A stretch of DNA of 64,000 nt from positions 35,693,318 through 35,757,317 of the forward strand of contig OY747716.1 in assembly GCA_963556495.2 (NCBI GenBank), given 5' to 3'. The notes under the pieces were generated by a model. The model was not told where the DNA came from. It made no database searches and saw nothing but the letters and a program-made list of their open reading frames with translations. Position numbers and translations under genes: made by a program. Positions 34,579 through 46,535 of this stretch are shown here, in pieces (the first letter of the stretch is position 1; every line of letters begins with the position of its first letter). Source of the DNA: Valencia hispanica (lineage: Eukaryota > Chordata > Actinopteri > Cyprinodontiformes > Valenciidae).

Positions 34579-36686
34579 ATGAGTAGTCCCGATGCGGGTT
34601 ACGCCAGCGACGATCAGACCCAGGCAAGGTGCGCAATGTCAGTCATGATGCCTGGAATGGGACACTGCCAGTGGGCCGACCCGCTCAGTCCTCTCGGGGA
34701 CAGCAAGGTAAAAAGCGAGCCGTGCGCGCCGGGCGGCGGCGGCGGCAGCAGCGGCTCCGGCGGTCAGGGACGCGGCAAAAGCGAGCCGCGGATCCGGCGG
34801 CCCATGAACGCCTTCATGGTCTGGGCGAAGGATGAGCGCAAGAGGCTGGCGCAACAGAACCCGGACCTGCACAACGCCGAGCTCAGCAAAATGTTAGGTA
34901 AGTACATTTAATTATTTATATATTTAATCCTCTGTTGCTGAAAGATTGTTTAGATGCTACGATTAGTTAATTTTCAAACTCTCTACACTTAAAAAAACAC
35001 ATATTTTTATTCACATCAGATCTTATCAATTAGTTTATTTTGTCATTCCTAAACTACGTTAAATTGCTATTTTCATTCCCTTCAGTAATATTTGCAGGGG
35101 CGGTTTCAGATTTTTTTTAAGGGGTGGGCCAAATGGGGGTTCACTTATAACCTTGTGGTCGGTACACAAAAAACAACAACAAAAAACACCAAACACAGAA
35201 CAGAATTTCAGGTGTTTTATGTTGCTGTTGTCAAATATTGTGTGGGTTTTGAGCTGGGAATTTAAAATTGGCACAAGATCTAAATATAAATGAGGTCCCA
35301 ACATTTCTTTTTTTCACAAATATATAGTTTTAATAATTTCTTAATACATTTGCTCTACTTTATCTGCCTTCCTATTGGAATTATCATCCAAACAGTTTTT
35401 ATTTTTTTGCAAAACAGTATTCCCATTTATAGTTGAAGACATCCTGGAGTAGTTACCCAAATTAAACACAGAAAATGCTTAAGTATTAAAAACTAACGTA
35501 AATACGTATTGTACCTTCTTGCAAACTTGCACTCTCACATCGAAAATTAATATTTGTAAATAATAATAAAGATTAAAGACGTTGAGGCTGAGGGATCCAG
35601 CAAGTTTTTAGTGGCCCCTCTGGATATTTGATTTGTTGTGTTTTTGTAAACTCCTGCCAGTTAAGCCACAGGTATAACCTCAAAATCCCTTTCCTATTCC
35701 CCTAAAATGGCAACAGGCTATTTTTATGTGCATCACCAGAGCCATGTACAGTATCTGCTGACGTATCACTGATCCGTTCCTCTTGACCTGCAGGGAAATC
35801 CTGGAAAGCCCTTCCCGTCACAGAAAAGCAACCCTTTGTGGAGGAGGCAGAACGGCTGCGGGTCCAACACATGCAGGACCACCCCAACTACAAGTACCGG
35901 CCCCGGCGGCGGAAGCAGGTGAAGAGGATCAAGAGACTGGACTCAGGATTTTTGGTCCACGGTGTGTCCGAGCACCAGGCCCAGTCGATGCCCGGGGACG
36001 GCAGGGTATGCATGGACAGCCTGGGGCTGAGCTACCATGAGCATGGCTACCAGGTTCCGCCGCAGCCGCTGAGCCATTATAGGGACGCTCAGGTGCTCGG
36101 GGGCCCCTCTTATGAACCTTACAGTCTCCCCACTCCTGACACCTCTCCCCTTGATGCTGTAGAGCCAGACTCCATGTTCTTCCCCCCTCATTCACAGGAG
36201 GATTGCCACATGATGCCAGCCTACCCTTACCACTCTCAGGTGGCAGACTTTCAACCTCATGAACCCCTCTCCAGCCACCACAGCAGCCCCGGCATCATGC
36301 AACGCCACCCCGGCTCCGCTCCAGAGCAGCCCCCACCCTCCTACATGAGCTGTCCCAACCATGTAGCCATGTACTACACCCAGCACTGCAATCCCAGCCA
36401 ACTCAAACGGCACCCTGGTGGGGCAGGCCAGCTCTCCCCTCCCGCTGACTCCCACTCTCACTCGGCGGACAGCATGGAGCAGATGCATCACTCGGACCTG
36501 CTGGCCGAGGTGGACCGCAGCGAGTTTGAGCAGTACCTGAGCTCCTCATCATCAGCCCGCATGGACATGACAAGCCTGCCGTACGGGCAGCACGAGGCCA
36601 GCATGCAGGGGCCCGAGAGCCTCATTTCGTCCGTGCTGTCGGACGCCAGCACAGCCGTCTATTACTGCAGCTACAACAGCTCCTAA
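34579..36686 (+). CDS. sox17: SRY-box transcription factor 17 (SoxF), two exons
   Basis: join(34579-34897, 35794-36686), 403 codons, similar to the family length. Sox17 is a nuclear HMG-box activator of endoderm and arterial/hemogenic endothelium genes. The N-terminus [13 protein letters not shown] matches Sox17 rather than Sox7/18, and the ATG has a purine at -3. The HMG box is at about residues 71-149 ([20 protein letters not shown] ... YKYRPRRRK). Glu126 in EEAERL is the residue that separates Sox17 from Sox2 (Lys) in partner choice. A Gly-rich linker (52-66) precedes the box. PTPDTSPLD lies in the activation region, and DRSEFEQYL (347-355) is the SoxF beta-catenin-contact motif. The intron is phase 1 in Gly107, with AG|GTAAGT-type donor and CTGCAG acceptor; an HMG-box intron is a SoxF hallmark. 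Confidence 0.97.
34898..35793 (+). other. sox17 intron 1
   Basis: 896 bp with donor GTAAGT at 34898 and acceptor CCTGCAG ending at 35793. It interrupts the HMG-box codon for Gly107. More than half of it may be a transposon insertion (35095-35622). Confidence 0.9.
35095..35622. mobile_element. Probable hAT element inside the sox17 intron
   Basis: Starts CAGGGGCGGTTTCAGA and ends GTGGCCCCTCTG, whose reverse complement CAGAGGGGCC resembles the start. Flanks AATATTTG (35087-35094) and GATATTTG (35623-35630) match at 7 of 8 bases, as for a decayed hAT duplication. No transposase frame. Leaves 197 and 171 bases of native intron on either side. Confidence 0.55.
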
Positions 36687-37005
36687 CCTCCTTGCTGCAA
36701 AGGACAAATGATCTTATCTCAGATCTTTGAAGCTACATTTAAACAGAAATACATTTATTGTTTATTTTTCACTCCTGGCACAATGAAGCTCCTAAAATTT
36801 TGTACTGTATCTGTGTAAAAACTGTTTACAAAGCCCTGAAATATTTTAATCTTAACACTGGTTTTAACTTTTCTCTTTTTTCACTTGCAGGGATATTTTG
36901 TTTATAAATAATGTACAGTCACTAGTTTAAAATGTATGTATATACTAAGTCGTTTTTTTTATACTTTTGCACTTTTAGGAAATAAATGGCTGCAAATATA
37001 CTTAT
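36687..37005 (+). terminator. sox17 3' UTR with poly(A) signal
   Basis: AATAAA at 36981-36986, about 300 bases after the stop codon, is the first canonical signal. An upstream TGTATATA (36937-36944) fits a Pumilio-type site. Cleavage is expected near 37000. Confidence 0.65.
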
Positions 37006-38204
37006 CATTGTTTGTATTTATTATTTAAAATTACATGAAATCTGACATGTTATGTATGTTGCTTGATGAAAAGGGTAAGAACCTAATAATGAGGCGTGTT
37101 TACTCGATTAATAAGCTTGCTTTTAAAAAAATGAAAGCTTAGACTTAAGCATGGGCTTGTTACCTGTATCAAGGTATGCCGAGGTTTTAAAAGTTTTAAA
37201 ACTGCTAATAAATACTTTTAGTTTTCTCAGTCTTCCCCTCCCCTTTCTGTTGCTGCAAACTGCCAGACAACTAGCTAAAAGATTGTCATGACACTTCTCA
37301 GTTTATTTACTTAAGCTTGTAAACACATTTCCATTCAAGGAGCAATGGCCGACGGAGAGCGAGTTTTGATTGAGCTGCAAAGCTTTTTACTAGAGGTGCA
37401 GCTCATAGAATACCCTAAACACGCAGGTAAACAAACAAATAGCTGTCTGTTTTGTTGTTTTCCTGGTATTAAAAATCGTCAAAAGACCATATTAGATCAA
37501 CTGGCCTTGCAATTTAAATCATCTAGTGCCCAAAAGCTGCATTGACTACTAAATACATCGACTATAGAGCACCGTTCTGGTGAAATTATCTGGGGTTGAG
37601 GTTGGAGTGACCAATCACAGACGTGTGCTCTCCATACACTCTACTCTGTGAGTCCTCGCGTGAGTACCAGAGAGCCCTTGCATCGACAGATAATGGCACT
37701 GAATGTGTCCGCACCTCCAGACAGAGAAGTATAAACTATAGGCTTAACTGTCAGGAGGAAGATGAGAAACACTAGACCAAAACAGCAACCTGGGCTTCCT
37801 TGTCACCTGAGAGGTGCCACCGGCTGATCATCTCCATGCTACCCCACACTGCTGCAATAATTTATGCAAAAGACACCGGGACCAATTAATTGATACCACG
37901 TACTGTAGAGGACCAGGCACTCATTTTTCTAGAAAGCTGACATTCTTACATTTTTTATACAATCGTAACATTTTCTCAAAAATATTACTAGAAAGTTTAG
38001 TGGATGGAAAAACTGGATGGAAAAACTGGTAGAGAGAGATGTCTACAAAATGTGCCCTTTTTTATGGTTTTAGTTAGAATTCTTACTGTTCAAGAAACCG
38101 TAAGCAAGGCATTATCATCTGAATGAACTGAAATGAAGACTTGGAACATATTACACATATAATTCATCACACATACCATATGTTATGAATTAATATCGAG
38201 TGCC
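37006..38204. other. Intergenic, nothing recognised
   Basis: Contains GTAAACAAACA (forkhead-type) near 37427. No gene or repeat family recognised. Confidence 0.5.
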
Positions 38205-38330
38205 CTGTGATGGTCTGGGGGCCTGTGCAGGGTGTACCCCTCCTCTCACCCAATGACAGCTGGAGATCGGCACCAGCTCCCATACGACCCTGGAAAAATA
38301 AGCTGGTATAGACGATGGATGAATGAGTTT
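38205..38330 (+). mobile_element. SINE 3' fragment
   Basis: TGCCCTGTGATGGTCTGG, CAGGGTGTACCCCTCCTCTC and GACGATGGATGAATGA match, on the plus strand, the 3' body and GATG-type tail of the SINE at 38525. Confidence 0.7.
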
Positions 38331-38524
38331 CATGTTTTGAATTATTGAAGCCAATGCATTTTTGAAGGATTTTTTAATAGGTACCCTTTTATGTGAACAA
38401 CTGATGTGTTTGTCATACATATCATGTGAGAATATTTGTCTTTCTTGGACGCCCAAGTAGCTGCAAAGTTTGCTCTTAATTCAGGTTGGTCCTCTGCCAA
38501 TAACTATAAATTTTGCCTTGTAGA

Positions 38525-38888
38525 AATCCATCCATCCATTATCTGTACCTGTCCATCCTATGCAGGGTTGCGGGGGGGATGGTGCCTATCTCCAGCATTC
38601 ATTGAGAGAGGGGAGGTACACCCTGGACAGGTCGCCCGTCCATCGCAGGGCATCACAGAGACATACAACCATGCACACACACTTATACATAAGGACAATT
38701 TAGAGAGACCAATTCACCTAACAGTCACGTTTTTGGACTGTGGGAGGAAGCCGGAGTACCTGGAGAGAACCCATGCATGCACAGGTAGAACATGCAAACT
38801 CCATGCAGAAAGACCACAGGCCTGGATTTGAACCCACGCATTCTTGCTGCAAGGCAACAGTGCAACCAACTTTACCACTGCGCTTTGT
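38525..38888 (-). mobile_element. tRNA-headed SINE with (ATGG)n tail
   Basis: On the minus strand: box-A-like GCGCAGTGGTAAAGTTGG and a perfect box B GGTTCAAATCC in the head. The common fish SINE body follows (GGAGTTTGCATGTTC, CAGTCCAAAAACGTGAC, CCTGTCCAGGGTGTACC), then an ATGG-repeat tail at 38525-38540. Near full length. Confidence 0.8.
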
Positions 38889-38999
38889 AAAAGTATTTCC
38901 ATTTATTTGTTTTAGTAAGAATATTTTATTGTTTTTTGAAATAAAAGATATAAGTTCATGGTACACATGTTTGCTAAATTTCTTGTGTAAATACCTTGA

Positions 39000-40233
39000 T
39001 ATTTTTACTTCAGGTTATCAAACCAGTAGAATCTCATACCAACCCAGGCCCGATGCAAATGCATCAACCCTGCTCTCCTTTGTCAGCTCATTCAGCTGTT
39101 TGATTTTACTTTTCCATGTCTGTCTGAAGCTGCAGTTGCTCACCTGGAAGCGGGGCAGCGGACGGAGTTCCTGCAACCCGGCTTCCTGGCCCAGACGGAA
39201 TGGAGGTAATCCCAACGTCCGCGTTACACACGGCGCCTTGTTTTCTCAGCGCGGTTTATGCTCCGGATATCCTGTCTGTAAATGATTTAGTCTCTTCTGA
39301 TTAATGCTTGAGAGGGTCATTAAAAACCCACCAAAGTTGACTACACCTTCGCTGAGATAAAGTTGACCTCATCTATTCCACAGTTGGGCTTATTAACGAA
39401 GCAGTGACATCAGGATTTATTTCCGTTGGTATTCCCTAAACGGCTGTGATATATTTACCCGCTAAAGCCAGTATGGTGCTTTGACATCAATCAAAGTTAT
39501 CAGACAAAAATCTTTACGCGATCAGACCGAACCTTGAGGGATGAGTCAGTGTATTTATAATCCAACAAGAGCGACCGTTTTATAAATAGAGATTTTCCCC
39601 CTATTTCAAAAGGAAGAGCTTCTTCTCACAGGGGTCAATCACCCTGACCTGGAGATCCATTTTTAGCACTTCAGAGGAAACATGTTCCAGAGGTGTACAT
39701 GTTTATGTGCTTTGTTCATGCTGAGGGTTTTAAAGTATTCTCTTGGGTTAAGCAGTGTCAATTCTTCCCGTATGTTTAAATATTTCTCTTCTTTAGGTAA
39801 AATAAATACTGTTGTTTATCTATCGAATTAGGTAATTTTTTTTTTTTATTGCAACATAAATTCCTGAGTAAATTTGTAGAAGATGTCCTGACATGATTTG
39901 ACTTCCCTAAACAAATGTTTTCTCCCCAAGGCTGTGCGGGAAAATCTGCTGTAATTGGTGTGAATGTGTTTAAATTCAGTCTGCAGCTGAGTGGCAGCTT
40001 TATCCTCCCTGTTGTTACAGCTAATGGGCGCATAACGACAGGCTCAGGCCTCGATCCCCCAAGGCTTTAAGCAGAGTGAGTGGGGCGGGGTCACCTGCCA
40101 TGGACAGACCCCCCCACCTTTAGCGGTGATATTATCCCTGTAACACTAACTGATCTGGGGCGATTGACATGGAACGATACACTGGTCAAAATTGACTGCA
40201 TTATTACTGACATGTTTTTTTCTTGAATTTATC
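39000..40233. promoter_or_regulatory. Candidate regulatory region downstream of sox17
   Basis: Repeat-free and high in complexity. 39290-39660 carries ATCAATCAAAG (39485-39495, TCF/LEF core ATCAAAG) and a TGAGTCAG AP-1/Maf-type site near 39543. A GC-rich block at 39120-39215 ends in a donor-like GGAGGTAAT, but no acceptor or protein family could be assigned. Inference from motifs. Confidence 0.3.
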
Positions 40234-41076
40234 AAATTATTCAATTCAATTCAATTCAATTCAATTCAGTTTATTTATATAGCGCCAATTCACAACAGAT
40301 GTCATCTCAAGGCACTTAACAAGAAGTCATTTCAATACAATTATACAAACATTCCAATCAGTTAAAAAGTTTCCTATTTAAGGAATCCCAGCAGATTGCG
40401 TCAGTCATTGGCGTGAGGTTGGGCAGATTTCCAACCACAGCAATCCTTCAGCAATCCCTCATACTGAGCAAGCATGTAGCGACAGTGGAGAGGAAAAACT
40501 CCCCTTTAACAGGAAGAAACCTCCAACAGAACCAGGCTCAGTAGGAGCGGCCATCTGCCACGACCGTCTGGGGGTTTGAGAAGACAGAGCAGAACACAGA
40601 AGGAACAGAAGATCCGATATAAGAGTAAGTCTGTCCTCCAGCAGTCTAAGCCTATAGCAGCATAACTACAGAGATAGCTCAGGATGACCTAAGCCACTCT
40701 AACTATAAGCTTTATCAAAAAGGAAAGTTTTAAGCCTGGCCTTAAAAGTAAACAGAGTGTCTGCCTCACGGACTAAAGCTGGGAGCTGGTTCCACAGGAG
40801 AGGAGCCTGAAAACTAAAAGATCTGCCTCCCATTCTACTTTTAGAGATCCTAGGAACTACAAGTAAACCTGCAGTCTGAGAGCGAAGTGCTCTTTTAGGA
40901 ACATATGGAACAATTAGATCTCTGATGTATGATGGAGCTTGATTATTAAGGGCTTTGTATGTAAGAAGAAGGATCTTAAATTCTATTCTGGATTTAACAG
41001 GGAGCCAATGAAGGGAAGCTAAAACAGGAGAAATGTGATCTCTCTTTTTAATATTCATCAGAACTCTAAATTATTC
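40234..41076 (-). mobile_element. L2/Rex1-like LINE, 5'-truncated, with (AATTC)n tail and 9-bp target duplication
   Basis: The body is 40243-41067 on the minus strand, and both flanks read AAATTATTC (40234-40242, 41068-41076). The 3' tail is (AATTC)n. The only coding left is the extreme C-terminal region (40699-41058): SPVLASLHWLPVKSRIEFKI, then APSYIRDLIVPYVP. This matches the C-terminus of L2-type RT proteins but is a different subfamily from the 7796 and 59547 copies. Confidence 0.85.
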
Positions 41077-41079
41077 CAC

Positions 41080-42850
41080 TCATGCATTTCTTTGTAAAAG
41101 CGTTGAATCCTTTTATCTTTTCAATTTTTTTCCTTTACAAACGTAATGTATTTTACAAGGATTTTATTTGACAGATCAACAGAAAGTCGTGCATAACTGT
41201 GAATTTAAATGAAAAATATGTATTATTTAGTTGTTGTTGTTAAATAAAAGTCTGAAAACAATTGCGTATATTTTTATTCAGCCCCCCTGAACCAATACTT
41301 TTCAAAACCATATCAGAGACAAAGGGTAGGTCTCTACCATGCCCAGTCATAGAGAGCATTTGTAAACTGATGTTCACAAATGCTTGCCACAGATTCTTGG
41401 CTGGATTTATATCTGGACATTGACTGGGCCATGCTAGGACATGAATATAGTTTGATCTAAACCAGGGGTCTGCAACCCGTGGCTCCAGAGTCACATGTGG
41501 CGCTTTGGCCCCTCCACTGTGGCTCTTACAAAACCAAATAAGAAATGTTTTCAGTTATAAAGGCAGCAAGAAACAGTGGCAGTTCTTCTAAGTTTTTTGT
41601 TTTTTTGTTTTGTTTTTTGCAACATCTGCATATAATATCTACAACAAAAGGGAACCAATTGTGCATGGATTTTAAAAGCAAATTAATATTTTTTAGTAAT
41701 CAAATTTATTTTCCATATTTATGAAAAGAGCTCACTCAGCTGGCCTCATTCTAGAAAATAGAGAGATTTTATTTATTTTGTAAAAGTTAGAGGATTTATT
41801 TAGGTGTGAAGTCTGAAAAAAAGAAAATTTATTTTTATCTCATTTGCTTTCGAAAAAAAACATTTCATTTAGAACATATTTGTAAAATCTATCCTTTTTT
41901 GCAGCTGTAGACAAATGTTATTTTGTAACAGTGGAGGCAAAAGTGGCTCTGTAATTTGAAAAAGTTGCTGACCCCTAATCTAGACCATTCTGTTGCAGCC
42001 TTGGCTGCATGTTTGGGGTTGTTGTCCTGGGGAAACGTAAACCTCTGACCCCGTCTTACGCCTTTTACAGTCTCTAACCAGTTTCCCTCTCTCTGCTGAA
42101 GAAAAGCCTCCCCCACAGTATGATGCTGCCACCACCATATTTCATTGGATGTGTTCAGGGTGCTATGTATTTTATCTGCCAATGAGGTTATGTTTTCACT
42201 AGGGTTTGTTTGTTAGTTTGTCTGTCTCTCTGTCTGTTAGTTAGCAACATAGGTTTTACAGCTAAGACAAAAAAAACAGCACCTTCAACCTCTAGATGGC
42301 TTGTGGCAAACTGCTAATGAGACCTCTTGAAAATTTTTCTAAAACAACAATTTTCTGCTAACCACTATTCCATGAAGGCTAGATTCGTGGCGTGTATGAC
42401 GTATTATATTTTTTTTCTCTCAACATAGTGATGCCTGAGCAGTGAATCTTTGCTGCTCCTCCAGAGTTACCATTGAGGCTCTTGGCTGCTGCTCTGATTA
42501 ATGCTCTCCTTGCCTTGCATGTCAGTTCAGGTGGACATCCATGTCTTAGTACATTTGTAGTTGTTCCATGCTGTTTGTATTTCCAGATCATATTTTGAAT
42601 GTGACCTTTTTTTTGCTCTGTGAAATACATAGTGCTTTAAATATGATTTTATATCCTAACCCTGCTTTGAACATCTCTACAGCTTTCTCTCTGAGCTGTC
42701 CGCTGTGTACCTCTGTCTTTATGACGCTGTGTGTTCGCTTATGTTTTCTAACAAACATTTGAAGCCTTTAAAGAACAGCTGTGATGAGAATTAAATTAAA
42801 TTACACATAGGCAGACCCTATTTGGCAACTGTTTTTCATTTTGGGTTATC
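41080..42850 (-). mobile_element. Tc1-like remnant split by a hAT element
   Basis: Antisense transposase pieces: 41280-41460 (the frame includes WPSQCPDINPAKNLW, the third catalytic region) and 41978-42180 (PQDNNPKHAAK... and SNEIWWWQHHTVG). Then 42395-42840 (HTH region and non-coding end ACAGCTGTGATGAGAATTAAA). The stretch 42185-42390 looks like a foreign insertion with a TGTTTGTTAGTT-type simple repeat. Inactive. Confidence 0.75.
41463..41977. mobile_element. Non-autonomous hAT element (515 bp)
   Basis: Ends CAGGGGTCTGCAACCCGTGG / GTTGCTGACCCCTA are inverted repeats. Flanks ATCTAAAC (41455-41462) and ATCTAGAC (41978-41985) match at 7 of 8. AT-rich interior, no transposase. Confidence 0.85.
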
Positions 42851-45800
42851 AGAGTAAAAGGGGTTGCAAGCAAGTGCCTGCTTCTTTTTCATTTCTTTTG
42901 AGGCAGTTTTGCATTATATTACTGAGATGCTTCAAAAACAAAACAGTTTAGCTGCACCAAACGAAGCACATCTCAGAGGAAATCAGGGGTTAAAGGGTGT
43001 TACTACTTCCTCAGCCCCATGTTTGTTGTTGACTCTGTGTGTGTGCACGTGTGCCTCTGTTTGCGTGACCTGGGGCCTCGCTGCCAGCAGTGCACTAGGG
43101 AGATTACAGAAGCACGGGCGTCTACATTAACACAGCAGCTCTTAATCATTGCACTGCCCTAATCTCATCTCAGGTAGCTGCCTTTCACAAACACTCACCA
43201 ACAAACATAGATGCATCTATGCAGTTCAACCCACCAGGACCAGCTTCTTTTGAGCAACTCAGAGACAAACACAGGGAAGTTTAGCCAGAGGGTTTAGTAG
43301 TGTGTATTATTTTGTCATGATAGCAAATAAAAGATGAATTTGTTCAATAAACATAATAAAGAAGCAATAAATTAATGTGAATGCAATTATCTGTATTTGA
43401 TTTCCTGATAATTTGAAAATAGTACTTAAAAAAAAAGACTAAACAAAAACAGTTGCATAATTAAATCCTTCATTTTGTAAAACATCAGAAATAGCAGTAC
43501 ATTTACTTTTTAGTTTTTAAATAATCTTACCTAGCATTTAATTGGAGAAGTTTTTTTATATGAAATTATTATTTACTTCCATTCATGCATCATATACAGC
43601 CAAAACCCAAGAGAAGCTTTGTATTACATCAGGACACACATATCTGTAAAAATCTAATGAATATGCTAAGAAATCTAACTGAAGATTATGGATTTGTTTG
43701 CATTTTACCAAAAAACCTTAAGCTCACAATTCCCTGGCCAGGTTTCAGGGATAACAACAGACAAGTAGAGGTTGCAGGGACTCAAACTGATTAAGTTATT
43801 GATAGTAGATTGCAAATACTCCATGCAAGACAGCTGCAGGAGAGGGTGTGTCCCTGGTCTAAAGCAAGGGCTGGTTACTCATAATCCCAAGCAAATGCTG
43901 TTCCCCTCTGGTCTGATCGCGTTTATGGTCTCTGCCTGTCTCACCAGTGTCCAGTTGTGTCCCCACTAAATATAGATTCACTAATACAGATTGTTTGTTG
44001 GTTTTTTTTTTTTTTTTTGCTCGCATTCCTGCCTTTATTATATTCAAGTTATAATTATTTTTACAGTGAACTGATAAACTGAACAGGTAACCTCTAGTAT
44101 CTTTTTTTTTCTTATTTTGCAAGATGTGAGCATATGTGAAAAAATTCACACAGAATTTTCACAAATTACTATTTTTATTGCAAAAGCTGATATGAAGAAT
44201 CATCAGTTGTAACAGCTGTCTTTTTCGTATTGCAGACAGTTGTATCTTTATTCCTGCCACACCTTTAATTAAGATTTCCTTAAAAATTTGTATTCCGAAG
44301 CTAATAATCAGTGTTAAGAAACTATTGTATAGTACTGTATATATATAAAACTGTATATAATTGTAATTTAAAGGAGACTTTAAAAAAAGTGTCTCAAAGT
44401 AGGGCAAGAATGTGCACCCTAAGATGGAAAGGAAGTTTGGAGCACCAAAGCAGAATAAAAGGTGTGGGTTTGGCGCAAGAGCACATTGTTCAAGCCGACT
44501 GGTACATTTGTTTCAGTCAGGAATTGACACACGGAGCTGAATCAACTCCGGACCTCTCCTGATCAGCTCAGCACTCTCTGTTCTTTTGTTTGAATCCCCC
44601 GGTGGCACTCAGGACAATTTTTAGCTCATACCCAAGCGGGTACTGAGTATAAGATGACTACATCAGCAGTCAGCTTCCTCTTTGCTCTGTTTTTCTATGG
44701 AAGACTCAAATATGTTGGCAGACTGCAACCAAACTTTGCACTCTTTAGGTATTAATGTCTTCTTTCAAGATTCACAGTTACCTTTAGACCTCCCTTCCTA
44801 TGTACCAAGGAAGGAAAGTGAGCAATGCTTAGCAGCAAAGAACATTGCCATATGACTAACTCGGCACCATTTATGACTGACATAAACTGAAAAAACAGTC
44901 TAAGGAAAGTAACATTAACTTATCAGGCCTAAACAGATTCGGAAATAAAACATCGAAGCTACAATTTTTCTATTACCACACCATACTCAGTTTTACCATA
45001 AAACTAAAGTGTACACAGAATAAAAATTACTTAAATCTTGTGGAAAAACAAATACAATTCTATAAACAGTTTACAAGTAGATAAATAGATAGACTGTTAA
45101 ATATCACCTATTCTCCATAGTAATATAAGTTAAAGTCTTTAAGTTAAAATAAAAAATGCACAAATTACTGATATAGCATGCAAAATTATTCAACTGCTAG
45201 CTAAAGTTGTTGCTACAAACACATAGTTTGAGAAAACTGTAATACAGGGGATAAATGATGTTAACCAATGTTAAATCTAGAATATAACTGTAAAAAAAAC
45301 TGAAAAAGTCGCAAAGTAAAAGCTAACGGTAATAAAGTAATTGTTGATTTGCAAAAAATGTTGGAAACAGATTCTGTCAAATAGATTGCATGTAATACCT
45401 CTGAGGCCATATAATAGTGAAAAGCTCAGCTGCAGCTCAGCTAAAGATAAATGCGGACCATTGTCTGTTGTTGTTTTTCTCTTTCTGTCAATCTCTGAAT
45501 CTTCCAGAGAGCACCTGTCTCCACTTCCTCGTTGCGATGACTCCTGTTTGCTACATCCATGAAAGATTGGCTGGGAACATCCTCTATCTGAGAGGAAGTC
45601 ATGCTCTGTGAAATTCACGCCGCTCACCCCATTTTGGGAATCACCGGTAGGTCTTCCTAAAAAATAAAAATACATAAATATATGGTCTAAATAAAGCAGG
45701 GAGAGGGCAGCATGTCATGACCTGGGTCAATAGCTTTTGATGTCTCATTGTAATTGTGTGTGAATGAATGTGTGTTTGTGTGCATGCATTTGTCTCAGGC

Positions 45801-46518
45801 TTAAAAGTTGATGTGAACCCATTTTAACACAATACCATTATTTTTTCCCTCATGCATTATATAGTGATCCAACTATCCATCCTTTAAAACCTAACACAAA
45901 AAATAATTGTGAGAAAATTTATATTTTCAAATCAGAATGGATACATTCAGCTTATGCAGTGTTATAAACCAAAAAGATACATTTTGCTTGATATACAAAA
46001 ACACGAATATCCACTTAAACATGCATTTTGCATTTTTTATGGTATAGTTTTTAATAACACCTTCAGAAATACTTAATTCTACATTTAGTGTTATAGGATT
46101 AAAATGAGTGCTTAGAGCTAAGACACTTAAATCACTTATTTTTGGATACATGTTTTGCCAAATTGCAGCACAACAATGTCAAGAAGCTCTTTTGTGTTTC
46201 TCTTCCTTCAGAAACACTTTTGGTTTAAATGGCCAAATCTTACACAGGAAGAATAGTTCCATTCATAACCGTGGATTATGGACTTCAAACAAATATCAAA
46301 CACATTTTTCACTAAAATAGAATACCGCTCACCTCTAGTTCTCCAGAAACAGACTCTGTCCGGTTAATCAGACACAGCTGGCATCTCAGTCATATTTCAA
46401 GGGAATTTCTTTGTAAAAAATACAAAATAAAGATAAAAATAATAATAATTGGCTGTTAATGTTTTTTTCAATGTACAGTCGCTAAAAAGTGGAGCGTTTT
46501 AGTTGTTGTGACAGTTCC
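42851..46518. other. Intergenic, nothing recognised
   Basis: A poly-T run near 44000-44020. Frames such as 45277-45675 show no recognisable domain. Confidence 0.5.
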
Positions 46519-46535
46519 GGCCACCAGGGGTCAGC
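46519..46535 (+). promoter_or_regulatory. CTCF-like motif
   Basis: GGCCACCAGGGGTCAGC differs from the CCACYAGRKGGCAS core at one inner position. Motif-only inference. Confidence 0.35.

Noticed and set aside
35929..36491. Three minus-strand frames of 82-99 codons over sox17 exon 2
   Set aside because: Shadow frames of a GC-rich coding exon.
38740..39285. 181-codon frame on +
   Set aside because: Starts inside an antisense SINE and runs into unique DNA; chance fusion.
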